Source: JAFGAS01 sp963809875 (GTDB taxonomy: Bacteria; Desulfobacterota; Zymogenia; Zymogenales; Zymogenaceae). Taken from it: 64,000 nucleotides of DNA. The DNA lies in assembly GCA_963809875.1 (NCBI GenBank), contig CAWELC010000005.1:496001-560000 (forward strand). The letters run 5' to 3'. Positions within the stretch are counted from its first letter, which is position 1. Each line of letters opens with the position of its first letter. Below are positions 18,515-25,779 of this stretch, piece after piece. The translations under genes and the position numbers were made by a program. The notes below the pieces were generated by a model. The model did not search any database. It was not told the DNA's origin and saw nothing but the letters and a program-made list of their open reading frames with translations.

Positions 18515-18544
18515 ATCGGGCGGACGCGAATGCGTCCGCCCGAT
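18515..18544. terminator. bidirectional hairpin between convergent genes
   Basis: Perfect 13-base stem ATCGGGCGGACGC / GCGTCCGCCCGAT with loop GAAT. It sits between the acylase gene and the DUF362 gene, which face each other. There is no T run, so termination is inferred from position and stem strength. Confidence 0.55.
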
Positions 18545-18630
18545 CCATTCTTCTAACGCCGAGCCCGCGATGACGGTCGGTCGTCTCGGCGACCGCCCCC
18601 TCGTTCATCCGCCGGCAGATCGGCTCCCCC

Positions 18631-19938
18631 TTACGCGCTCGTATACAGCCCCTTGTCGTACCCCTCTTTCCCGTCGTATTTCGTCGCCAGCTGGTTCAGG
18701 TAGTAGTCGTAGGCCCCGTCGATGAACTGCACGCCCAGGCTCGTCAGCGCGCCCTTGAGGTCGTCGACGGAGGGCGGGCAGCCCCGCAGCTCCACCGCCT
18801 CTTTGATATTCGGGTTGTTCTTGTTGGCGGCGATGATGCAGTTGCCCAACAGCAGGGTCTTGGCATATCCCGGGCGCGCCTGCATCCGTTTTCCCGACAG
18901 CACCTCGAAGTTGCCGAAGGGCTCGCCGTCCTTCTTGGCCGAGATGATGAAGATGTTGGACATGTTGACGATGGGCGAGCAGCCGGTGCAGAGCGTCTCG
19001 TCGTACTTGGGGATGGCCACCCCCGTGATCCCCATCCGCTCAAAGATCGTGGGGCCCGTGTTGGCCTCGTTCCAGTTCCAGTCCCACTTGACGGGCTTCT
19101 TGACAGTCTGGACGTCCAGGCCCTTCATCTGAAAGTCGTGGTAGTCCGTCGTGCGCCCGTTGCGCGCGGCGTACCGGGCCAGGTGGCCGATCTCGGCAGG
19201 GTCGATCCCCATCAGGGCGGTGGCGACGACGTCCGCGGCAAAGATATCGGTCGAGGCGACGATCAGGTCGGCCCGGTAGGCGTTGCCGGTGTGGATCGGT
19301 CCCTTTTCCAGGACGTAGATGCCGTCCTCGATGACGAGCGAGGGCGTCAGCTTCTCGGGGATGCGGGAGACGCAGTAGTCCAGCTCGAGGTCCTTGTGGT
19401 GGCAGTGGCGCTTGCTGGCCGTCTTGAGGCACCCCTTGAGGTTCTTCATGCCCAGCGACACCTTCGTCTGGGAGTGGGTCTTCATGGCCGGGACGTCGAT
19501 GAGGAAATCGGACGCGAGCGCGGGCTCGGAGATAAAGAGCGAAAGATCGTCGGCAAGGGCCACCTTCGTGAACGGCCCCTCGTTGAGGTCGGCGAGCTTC
19601 ACCCCGTATTTCTTGACGAGCGCCCCGTAGCCGAGGTTCTCCATGACCCCGATGCTGGTGGGGGAGTCCGCGTTGAGCTGGACAGCGCCCTCGCCGATCG
19701 TGATGTCGGCGCACCCGAATTCCACCAGCAGGATCACCAGGTCCTCGATGAGCCGGGTGGTGGTGAAGACCCCGTAGGGGGGGATGTGGTGTTTATTGTC
19801 CCAGGTCAGGGCGTTGGGCTTGATCATGACCCGGTCGGTCTTCTTGAGCTTTCCAAAGCCGTCGGCAAGCCCGACGGCCTCCCGCAGCGATTCGGTGGGC
19901 CGGGAGTATTTTACGACGGCGACGTTCGGTTTTTCCAT
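18631..19938 (-). CDS. DUF362 domain-containing protein
   Basis: Protein of 435 residues. The DUF362 core is seen in VMIKPNALTWDN, DITIGEGAVQLNADS, DVPAMKTHSQTKVSLGMKNLKG and the second half with DIFAADVVATALMGIDPAEIGHL. DUF362 proteins are common in anaerobes, often with ferredoxin domains; this one lacks a CxxCxxC cluster but keeps scattered cysteines (ETLCTGCSP, RGCPPS). Function unknown. The start follows GAGGATGCCCCC. It lies 13 bases downstream of the CoA-ligase-like gene, so the two are co-transcribed. Confidence 0.85.
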   Translation of the reverse strand: MEKPNVAVVKYSRPTESLREAVGLADGFGKLKKTDRVMIKPNALTWDNKHHIPPYGVFTTTRLIEDLVILLVEFGCADITIGEGAVQLNADSPTSIGVMENLGYGALVKKYGVKLADLNEGPFTKVALADDLSLFISEPALASDFLIDVPAMKTHSQTKVSLGMKNLKGCLKTASKRHCHHKDLELDYCVSRIPEKLTPSLVIEDGIYVLEKGPIHTGNAYRADLIVASTDIFAADVVATALMGIDPAEIGHLARYAARNGRTTDYHDFQMKGLDVQTVKKPVKWDWNWNEANTGPTIFERMGITGVAIPKYDETLCTGCSPIVNMSNIFIISAKKDGEPFGNFEVLSGKRMQARPGYAKTLLLGNCIIAANKNNPNIKEAVELRGCPPSVDDLKGALTSLGVQFIDGAYDYYLNQLATKYDGKEGYDKGLYTSA

Positions 19939-19951
19939 GGGGGCATCCTCG

Positions 19952-21373
19952 TTATATCGTTATTCCGTGATTCTTCATGTAGTTGAGGTATCGGTTGATC
20001 TTTCGGGCCGCGCGGGCGGGCCGCTCGGCGTTCGGGAACGCGGCGATGTTGGCCGCGGCCAGCCGCTTGGTGAAGCTTGCCCGGATCGTCTCCAGCTCCG
20101 GGCTGTTGTGAAGCAGCCGCGGGATGACCATGACGGCAGGCTTTTTGAGCTCCTTGAGCCCGTCGGACATGGTCTCCTCGATGTAGTCCCAGAAATCGCG
20201 GGACATCGCCCGGACCATCTCCGGGTACTGGCAGAGCACTGTCAGGTCGATGTTCGGGTCCTTTTCCCCCTCCACGGCGGCCGACACGAAGACCTTGGGG
20301 TCAAAGCCGAACATCCCCAGGTCCACCGGGTTGGCGGTGGAGGTGTTGACGCGGGAGATCGTGGCGCCGATCTTATCCTGGATGGCGCCGGCCAGCGTGG
20401 GCACCGAAAGGCCGTTGCTCGAGACGGCGTCGGTCAGCTCCACGGAGCTGCCCCCGCCGGCGACCGAGATCAGTGCGTTGAGGCCCCGGGGCTTAAAGCC
20501 GTATTTGAGGCAGAGCAGCACGTCCAGCATCTCGATCTGGGTCTCCGCGTTGATGATCCCCAGCTGGTCCATGACCGAGTCCCATATCTTGGTGGGCACC
20601 GCGATGGCCCCGGTGTGGCTCATGGTGGCGCGGGCGCCGTCGTCGGAGCGGCCCCCCTTCCAGATGACCAGCGGCTTTTTCTTCTCCAGCACGATGTGGC
20701 GGGCCAGCTTCTTGAAGCGCTCTCCCTGCTTGATATCCTCCACGTAGCCGCAGATGTATTTGACCTTCGGGTCCTCGGCGAAATATTCCATGAAGTCTTC
20801 GATCTTGAGGTCGGCCTGGTTGCCGACGGAGGCCACCTTGTTGAACTCGAGGCCCGAGCTGACCCCCCGTACCAGGAAGTTGAGGGCGTGCCCCCCCGAC
20901 TGGGAGAAGTAGGCAATGTCGCCCTGCCGGTCGGTGGCCAGGCTCGGGTAGAAGAGCACCCCCGTTTCGGGCGCGTGTATGCCGATGCAGTTGGGGCCGA
21001 TCATCCGGGTTTCGCCCTTTTTCAGCGCGTCCATCAGGCTCTTTTCGAGCTCCTTTTCGCCGGCCTCCGAAAAACCGGAGGAAAAGACCAGGACGAACTT
21101 GGCTTGTGCCGTCACGCAGTCCGAAAGCGCCTGGGGGACCTTGTCGCGCGGCAGCACGATGACGGCGTAATCGACGGGCTGGGGCAGTTCGGTTATCCGG
21201 GGAAAGCAGGGGACACCCTTGATATCGGTGTATTTGGGGTTGACGGCAAAGAGTTTCCCTTTGAAATGCTCGCTGAAACAGGCGAAGAAACCCCCGCGGT
21301 CGCGCACGATGTCCGGGGAGGCCCCGATGACGGCGATGCTCGTGGGGTAAAAGAGGCTATCGAGGTTTATCAT
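19952..21373 (-). CDS. acyl-CoA synthetase (NDP-forming) alpha-type protein
   Basis: About 473 residues arranged as CoA_binding domain (SIAVIGASPDIVRDRGG), succinyl-CoA ligase-like domains with GPNCIGIHAPETGV and FSQSGGHALNFL, and the segment MSHTGAIAVP that carries the phosphohistidine site of ADP-forming acetyl-CoA synthetases. The ATP-grasp beta half is missing, and no beta-subunit gene is near. In related enzymes the pair converts acyl-CoA, ADP and phosphate to acid and ATP. The start at 21373 (MINLDSLFYP) fits the family; upstream in-frame ATGs at 21391 and 21442 are possible. Operon with DUF362. Confidence 0.85.
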   Translation of the reverse strand: MINLDSLFYPTSIAVIGASPDIVRDRGGFFACFSEHFKGKLFAVNPKYTDIKGVPCFPRITELPQPVDYAVIVLPRDKVPQALSDCVTAQAKFVLVFSSGFSEAGEKELEKSLMDALKKGETRMIGPNCIGIHAPETGVLFYPSLATDRQGDIAYFSQSGGHALNFLVRGVSSGLEFNKVASVGNQADLKIEDFMEYFAEDPKVKYICGYVEDIKQGERFKKLARHIVLEKKKPLVIWKGGRSDDGARATMSHTGAIAVPTKIWDSVMDQLGIINAETQIEMLDVLLCLKYGFKPRGLNALISVAGGGSSVELTDAVSSNGLSVPTLAGAIQDKIGATISRVNTSTANPVDLGMFGFDPKVFVSAAVEGEKDPNIDLTVLCQYPEMVRAMSRDFWDYIEETMSDGLKELKKPAVMVIPRLLHNSPELETIRASFTKRLAAANIAAFPNAERPARAARKINRYLNYMKNHGITI

Positions 21374-21559
21374 CTCCGGCACTTTCTCCATTTGAAATTC
21401 GTGTGATGGGCGTGTGATGGGCGCGTTAGATTGACGCGTCATTCAGCCAGTAAAAGATTAGAATAGCAGAAAGGGCGGCGCGGTGTCAAAGAATTTTTGT
21501 CCTGCCGGGCATAAATGGGGCAAACAGGGGGTCCGGCGGCAAAAACGGGCGATAAGGGC

Positions 21560-21589
21560 TTGACTCGCCAGGGCTCGGGCGGGTAGTAT
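21560..21589 (+). promoter_or_regulatory. candidate promoter of M28 peptidase gene
   Basis: TTGACT (21560-21565), 18-base spacer, TAGTAT (21584-21589), in an otherwise empty 200-base divergent intergenic region. The AAAGGAGG ribosome site and ATG follow at 21630-21644. Confidence 0.4.
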
Positions 21590-21641
21590 ATATAAAGTTT
21601 TCGGTCTGATCGGCCGCGGCAGGCCCAAAAGGAGGGAGTCA

Positions 21642-22937
21642 ATGGCAAAAGGCGTGAGCGACACAAACGTCCGGGAGGTGCTGGACATCGTCGGGGAGAT
21701 GATCGAAAAATTCGGGCCGAGGGTCGCGGGGAGTGAGGCCTGCCGGCAAAGCGCCGCCGATATCGAGTCGCGCCTCGCGCCGCTCTGCGATACGGTCTCC
21801 CGGCAGCAGTTCACGGTCCACACCGGCCCGATGCGCCACCTGGGCCACGTCATCGGCGGGTGCTACATCCTTGCCGTCCTGATGCTGTGCCTCGGGGGCG
21901 CGTGGGTCTGGGGGGCGGCGGCAGCGGCCACGCTCTCGCTTTTCTACTGGATCAACGTGTCGGTGTTGATGGTGGGCACGCTCGATTTCCTGTTTCCCGG
22001 GCGGGCCGGCGTCAACGTATGGGGCGCCATAGAGCCCGAGGGGCAGCTGCGCCGGCAGATATACGTCGTGGGCCACCACGACAGCGCCTTCGTCCTGACG
22101 TTTCTGGGCAGGCTTCAGAAGCTCTATGCCGTGAGGATCATCGGGGCCATCGTCTTTTCCACGACGGTGTGGATCTCGTCGTGGGCCTGGGTCGTCTGGC
22201 GGGCCGTGTACGGGACGGACCCCGCCTGGGGCGGGATTTTCGCCGTGGCGGGGCTGGTGGGGCTGGTCTTCGTGGGGCCGTTTCTCTGGTTCGTCGGCAG
22301 CAAGGCGTCGCCCGGGGCGGGGGATAACCTCGTGGCCTCGGTCATGGCCATCGAGGTCGCAAAGATCATCCGGGGCCGGGATGGCAGCGGCCGGGGAGAC
22401 GGGCGGCTCAAGCACACGCGGCTGGTGGTGCTGTCGCTGGACGGCGAGGAGCCGGGGATGCGGGGGGCCGGCGCGTTCCTGCGGGAGCACGCCGACGAGC
22501 TCAAACGCGTCCCGACCTCCGTGTTCAATATTGACGCGATCTATAACGCCTCCGACCTCAGGTTTTTGACGCGGGACCGAAACGGGTTTAAGCCGCTCTC
22601 GGCAAAGATGACGGCAAAGTGCGTGGAGATAGCAAAGAAGCTGGGGCACCCGATCGCGGCGGGACCGGTGACGTTCGGCGGCGGGGGGACGGACGCGGTG
22701 CGCTTTGCGGACCACGGGATAGAGGTGGCCTCGATCATCGGGATATCGACGGAGCTGATCCGCGAGGGGCTCGTCTACCACACGGTGGATGACACCGTGG
22801 ATAAGCTCGACCCCAAGGCGGTCAAGGTGTGCATGGAGATCGCGGTGGAGTATATCAGGGGGGAGGATAAGGTAAGGGGGGAAGCGATGACGAACGCCGG
22901 ACCGTCTTACTTCTTCTTGCATTCCGAGAGCAGCTGA
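21642..22937 (+). CDS. M28 family zinc peptidase with membrane segments
   Basis: Aminopeptidase-type metallopeptidase of 431 residues. Metal ligands are seen in VVGHHDSAFV, SPGAGDNLVASVM, LDGEEPGMRGA, and the late YHTVDDTVDKLD. Two hydrophobic hairpins are inserted: about residues 70-110 and 165-215, so the enzyme is membrane-anchored with its active site split by helices. The last residues (about 15, PSYFFLHSESS) are encoded on the opposite strand of hicA's 3' end, so the natural C-terminus seems to have been replaced by the neighbouring insertion. Parts of its 3' region recur at 24.4-25.7 kb. Confidence 0.85.
   Translation: MAKGVSDTNVREVLDIVGEMIEKFGPRVAGSEACRQSAADIESRLAPLCDTVSRQQFTVHTGPMRHLGHVIGGCYILAVLMLCLGGAWVWGAAAAATLSLFYWINVSVLMVGTLDFLFPGRAGVNVWGAIEPEGQLRRQIYVVGHHDSAFVLTFLGRLQKLYAVRIIGAIVFSTTVWISSWAWVVWRAVYGTDPAWGGIFAVAGLVGLVFVGPFLWFVGSKASPGAGDNLVASVMAIEVAKIIRGRDGSGRGDGRLKHTRLVVLSLDGEEPGMRGAGAFLREHADELKRVPTSVFNIDAIYNASDLRFLTRDRNGFKPLSAKMTAKCVEIAKKLGHPIAAGPVTFGGGGTDAVRFADHGIEVASIIGISTELIREGLVYHTVDDTVDKLDPKAVKVCMEIAVEYIRGEDKVRGEAMTNAGPSYFFLHSESS
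22826..22875 (+). repeat. M28 3'-end repeat, copy A (in gene)
   Basis: Starts AAGGCGGTCAAGGTGTGCAT and ends GGAGTATATCAGGGGGGA. It matches copy B (24887-24936) at about 45 of 50 positions, in the same orientation, with weaker echoes at copy C. Confidence 0.75.
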
Positions 22938-23146
22938 AAATACCTCTCTCTGCTCATACCGGCTGTTCTCATATTGCTTTGGATAATTTCCACACCGACT
23001 TCATTGTACTTCGGTATGATGACCGGCCTCGCAACGCCGGGCTTGGTGTACACCCGGTGAGAACCCTCTTCCCTTTCCAATACGAAACCGTCCTTTTCGA
23101 ACACGCGTTCAAGGGTCTTCCAGTGCTGGGGGGTAAGGCGGGGCAT
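22907..23146 (-). CDS. hicA: HicA-like mRNA interferase toxin
   Basis: Seventy-nine residues. The double-stranded-RNA-binding-like HicA fold is recognised from LERVFEKDGFVLEREEGSHR (catalytic His in GSHR), VIIPKYNEVGVEIIQSNMR and AGMSRERYFQLL. HicA toxins cleave mRNA when free of HicB. The ATG at 23146 overlaps the hicB stop (TAATG), so the operon order is antitoxin-toxin, opposite to the E. coli hicAB order. The 3' end overlaps the M28 gene by about 30 bases. Confidence 0.87.
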   Translation of the reverse strand: MPRLTPQHWKTLERVFEKDGFVLEREEGSHRVYTKPGVARPVIIPKYNEVGVEIIQSNMRTAGMSRERYFQLLSECKKK

Positions 23147-23455
23147 TACGACGCGCACCGGCCGTGGGCGAGCAGATCGAACGGCACGGTGACGTAGGAG
23201 GAATTATCTTCCTTTATCGGCTTTCTTTTCTTCTTTGCGAGCGCAAAACCGCACTCCTTAATCGCCTCGTCCGAGGGTCCCCCGTTCATAACAGGAAAGG
23301 AGGAAGAGCCGCAGCGCCTCTTCGATGTTCCTTCTGGCCTCTTCTTCGGTCGGGCCCTGAGAGGAGACGTCCAGCGCCGGGCAGGACGATACCCAGTAGC
23401 GGGCCTTCTTCTTTACCGTCACCGGTAGCTTGACTTCGAAAACAACCCTCTTCAT
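23146..23455 (-). CDS. hicB: HicB-like antitoxin, frameshifted
   Basis: HicB antitoxin with the partial RNase H fold: FEVKLPVTVKKKARYWVSSCPALD, then SQGPTEEEARRNIEEALRLFLLSCYERGTL. In the first frame translation stops at 23258, but a single extra G near 23270 restores DEAIKECGFALAKKKRK and a proper C-terminus ending AHGRCAS at the TAA that overlaps hicA. The true protein would be about 102 residues. If the indel is real the toxin would lack a full antitoxin, so a sequencing error is more plausible. Confidence 0.82.
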
Positions 23456-23474
23456 GTCGATTTCCTCCTCTGGT

Positions 23475-23771
23475 TCACAGCGGCACGGCCTCCTCGAGCA
23501 CTCGCTGGCGGATCCTCGGCCGCAGGCCCCGCTCGCTGACGACATCCACCGGTCGGCCGACGAGGCGTTCGAGCTCGCGCACCAGCGCCGCCTGTTTGAG
23601 GAGCGTAAACCCCGGCCCGGGCAGGACGAGGAGGTCCAGGTCGCTCTTTTCGTCCATCTCGCCCCGCACGACTGAGCCGAAGACGCGGACGTTCGTTACG
23701 CCGTACCGCCGGGTGATGCCGAGGATCTCCGTGCGGGTTTGTGGGGAGACTATTTCGGAAAGTTTGTTCAT
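23475..23771 (-). CDS. MNT-type nucleotidyltransferase
   Basis: Minimal nucleotidyltransferase of 98 residues with the signature FGSVVRGEMDEKSDLDLLV (GS motif plus DxD). MntA-type proteins normally pair with HepT (DUF86) and neutralise it by AMPylation. Here no HepT follows; instead hicB starts 20 bases downstream. The upstream AT-rich stretch contains ATGTAT/ATACAT arms on either side of the predicted -10 region. It may be an orphan antitoxin or part of a composite module. Confidence 0.82.
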   Translation of the reverse strand: MNKLSEIVSPQTRTEILGITRRYGVTNVRVFGSVVRGEMDEKSDLDLLVLPGPGFTLLKQAALVRELERLVGRPVDVVSERGLRPRIRQRVLEEAVPL

Positions 23772-23901
23772 GATGTATGACTATACCATATAATTGAATA
23801 CATGATCCATACAAAAAGGCGCTGGCCGGCGGGTGTCCGTGGGGCGCCAAGACAATCGGACGATTAAAACGAAAGGGCCGGAGATATCCGGCCGACGATT
23901 G

Positions 23902-23930
23902 AAAAAAAGGGCCGGGTTTACCGGCCCTTT
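23902..23930 (-). terminator. intrinsic terminator of the lipoprotein gene
   Basis: On the minus strand AAAGGGCCGG, a short TAAA-type loop, CCGGCCCTTT and further T residues, about 55 bases after the lipoprotein stop codon. The stem is symmetric and could also act on the plus strand. Confidence 0.8.
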
Positions 23931-23985
23931 GGTCTATGTTACGCGGGCGGCGATAGCGCCGTACCCGCTGCCTGTTTGTCGTGGG

Positions 23986-24282
23986 CTAATCGCGGTCGTG
24001 GTCGTGGTCGCGGTCAAACCCACGGTGGCCGTGGCCGAAGTCATCGCGGTCGAAGCCGTGGCCGAAACCGAAGTCGAGGATGAGCCCCCCGGGCCCACCG
24101 TTGTAGTAGTTGTCGTAATAATCGTGATAGCCGTACGGGTAGCCGTAATAGCCTGCGCCGGGAGTGCCGTAGTATCCGTCATAGTAGTTGCCGGAATAGG
24201 GGACACAGCCCGCCACAACAAACAGGAGCAGGGCCGCCGTGATAGCGGCACCCGCCGCAACGCGAAGAAATGATCTTTTCAT
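23986..24282 (-). CDS. Gly/Tyr/His/Asp-rich small lipoprotein
   Basis: Ninety-eight residues. A lipoprotein signal ends LLLFVVAGC with Cys at residue 26; the mature part is low complexity, first Tyr-Gly-rich (GYYGTPGAGYYGYPYGYHD), then His-Asp-rich (GFDRDHDHDRD). The acidic His-rich tail could bind metal. AAAGGAGGG lies ahead of the ATG. No family was recognised. Confidence 0.75.
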   Translation of the reverse strand: MKRSFLRVAAGAAITAALLLFVVAGCVPYSGNYYDGYYGTPGAGYYGYPYGYHDYYDNYYNGGPGGLILDFGFGHGFDRDDFGHGHRGFDRDHDHDRD

Positions 24283-24403
24283 GGTTTGACCCTCCTTTTG
24301 CGCGCTATCCCTGTTCTATTTAGATGCCTATATATATAAACAGGTTTTTCCCCGATTCCCTTCGGTCGGGACCGGAGCGGTCGGGCGGCAGGGGGAGGGC
24401 GCA

Positions 24404-24470
24404 GGTGGATGGCGAAGGCGGGGGAGGGGGGACGGGCGCGGTGCGCTTTGCGGACGCCGGGTGAGAGGTC
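24404..24470 (+). pseudogene. M28 peptidase gene fragment
   Basis: The stretch coding GGTGAVRFADAG, then stop, resembles GGGGTDAVRFADHG of the intact M28 gene (22675-22720), with the run GCGGTGCGCTTTGCGGA identical in both. It is a decayed paralogue or duplicated piece; the matching 3' piece (copy B) lies 400 bases further on. Confidence 0.6.
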
Positions 24471-24577
24471 GGTATGGTAGATCGGCGGGGGTAGGCCGGC
24501 AACGGCGGGGTCCGCGGGCGCCGGTGGGCGGATGAGACGATGATACGGACAGGGCCGGATCTTGGGGCCCTTTTCGT

Positions 24578-24766
24578 TTATGGCGTCGCTGCCGCCGGTC
24601 CGCTGCCGTCGGCCGGAGACGCGGGCGGAGCGACTGAGCCGATGCCGTAGGTGCCGACGCCGTGGGGACCCGCACCGGTCCCGCGACCGCAGCGTCAGGC
24701 GCAGCCGGCGGAGATGAGGATGGAGGCGGCCAGGAGAAGGGCGATCAGACAGGAGAGCGTTTTCAT
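24578..24766 (-). CDS. small lipoprotein with in-frame TGA
   Basis: From the ATG at 24766 (AAAGGA upstream) the frame encodes a complete lipoprotein signal, ending ISAGC (Cys22), then Ala and TGA at 24695-24697. The frame continues past the TGA for 38 codons with high GC3 and a regular glycine pattern (GRGTGAGPHGVGTYGIG) to TAA at 24578. Either a 23-residue lipoprotein is made, or the TGA is read through or is a mutation. A perfect hairpin follows the TGA. No homologue was recognised. Confidence 0.4.
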
Positions 24767-24849
24767 TTCTTATTCCTTTATTGTTCCGTGCGTATAATTC
24801 GTTGCCCCGTTAAGATATGGATACAATAGGGCTTTTGTTGCTGCCTGTC

Positions 24850-24940
24850 AACCGGATTGTGACGCTGCCGGGCGTTTCGACCCGGAGGCGGTCAAGGTGT
24901 GTATAGAGATCGCGGTGGAGTATATTAGGGGGGGGGAGTG
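24850..24940 (+). repeat. M28 3'-end repeat, copy B
   Basis: Encodes a remnant DPEAVKVCIEIAVEYIRGGE, close to DPKAVKVCMEIAVEYIRGED of the M28 gene. The best-matched core is 24887-24936. It is either a displaced original 3' end (attachment-site-like) or the tail of a broken paralogue. Confidence 0.7.
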
Positions 24941-25013
24941 CCCCGGTGAGGGGGGTAGCAGGTTGAATGCCTCGCCTTTAATGTCTCCTATTAACCATAT
25001 GGTTTCGTTTTTC

Positions 25014-25568
25014 TTATGGTCTTATAAAGACCCCAATATTGTTCAGGAAAACACAAAAGAGATCTACTTCTTGAAACTCCTCTAAATGGGTGCAGTCGGC
25101 TAGCCAAATTTCCCTAAATCCATGGTCAAGAAAGCTTTCCTTATTATCCTCTAATAGTAGACTTTCCAGAGGTGAATCGGTAAGCAACAAAACAAGCATG
25201 AGATTATCAGCAAATTTCCAGTCATTCTTTCTACGTTTTTCTTCCTTTTCTTGTATGATGCCGATAATGGATTCAGTTGCCTCATAGCCACCAAGAAACT
25301 CTTTCTTTTCAAAAAGCCAGTCATCTATTTTTTCTTTGGGGCTTCTCGTTATCTCTGTTAACTCGACTCCGAAGCTACTACCGTCTGGTCTTTGGCAGAT
25401 AAAATCGGGGGTCTCACTACTTTTAAAATCCCTTGCAGAAAGTGGCTCATCAATAATCTGATTGTATGCCTCCAAAAAATATTCTAGATAGGTTTCTTCA
25501 ACCATTTTCTTGCCACGGCTATTGTCTTCTTTAATTCTCATGTTAATGCTACAGTAGTCCTCCGACAT
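25014..25568 (-). CDS. hypothetical protein, PD-(D/E)XK nuclease-like segment
   Basis: About 184 residues from the ATG at 25568; the frame is open to 25730, but that extension overlaps repeat copy C. The segment SSETPDFICQRPDGSS followed by FGVELTEITRSPKEK resembles the PD...(D/E)xK core of restriction-like nucleases, although the lysine position reads Thr. The C-terminal half is helical and acidic (FADNLMLVLLLTDSPLESLL, then REIWLADC). It lies downstream of the restriction enzyme gene on the same strand in AT-rich DNA, so a role in the same defence unit is possible. No named family was recognised. Confidence 0.55.
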   Translation of the reverse strand: MSEDYCSINMRIKEDNSRGKKMVEETYLEYFLEAYNQIIDEPLSARDFKSSETPDFICQRPDGSSFGVELTEITRSPKEKIDDWLFEKKEFLGGYEATESIIGIIQEKEEKRRKNDWKFADNLMLVLLLTDSPLESLLLEDNKESFLDHGFREIWLADCTHLEEFQEVDLFCVFLNNIGVFIRP

Positions 25569-25654
25569 CCCAAGAACTACACGATACCGCCCATTGCCAT
25601 TTCCCGAACCCACTTTTCTACTTTGCGTCCCCCCCGAGTTGGTCAGGATATGCA

Positions 25655-25700
25655 AGTTGATCGCGGTGAATTCTATAATGGGGGAGGATGAAGGGGATGA
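25655..25700 (+). repeat. M28 3'-end repeat, copy C (diverged)
   Basis: GATCGCGGTGAATTCTATAA and the following GGGGGAGGATGAAGG resemble the end of the M28 gene; the encoded remnant LIAVNSIMGED matches MEIAVEYIRGED. Identity is only about 70 percent, so this copy is less sure than A and B. Confidence 0.4.
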
Positions 25701-25779
25701 CACTGGCCCTCGAATTGAAAAACACTTCACACTGTTGCTCGACTTTTATTAGCGGTGTCGCGTCTTGCGGAGATTTAAA

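Noticed and set aside
23902..23934. Repeat-like GGGCCGG units as start of a CRISPR or REP array
   Set aside because: Only a single inverted repeat, fully explained as a terminator; no regular spacing of further units.
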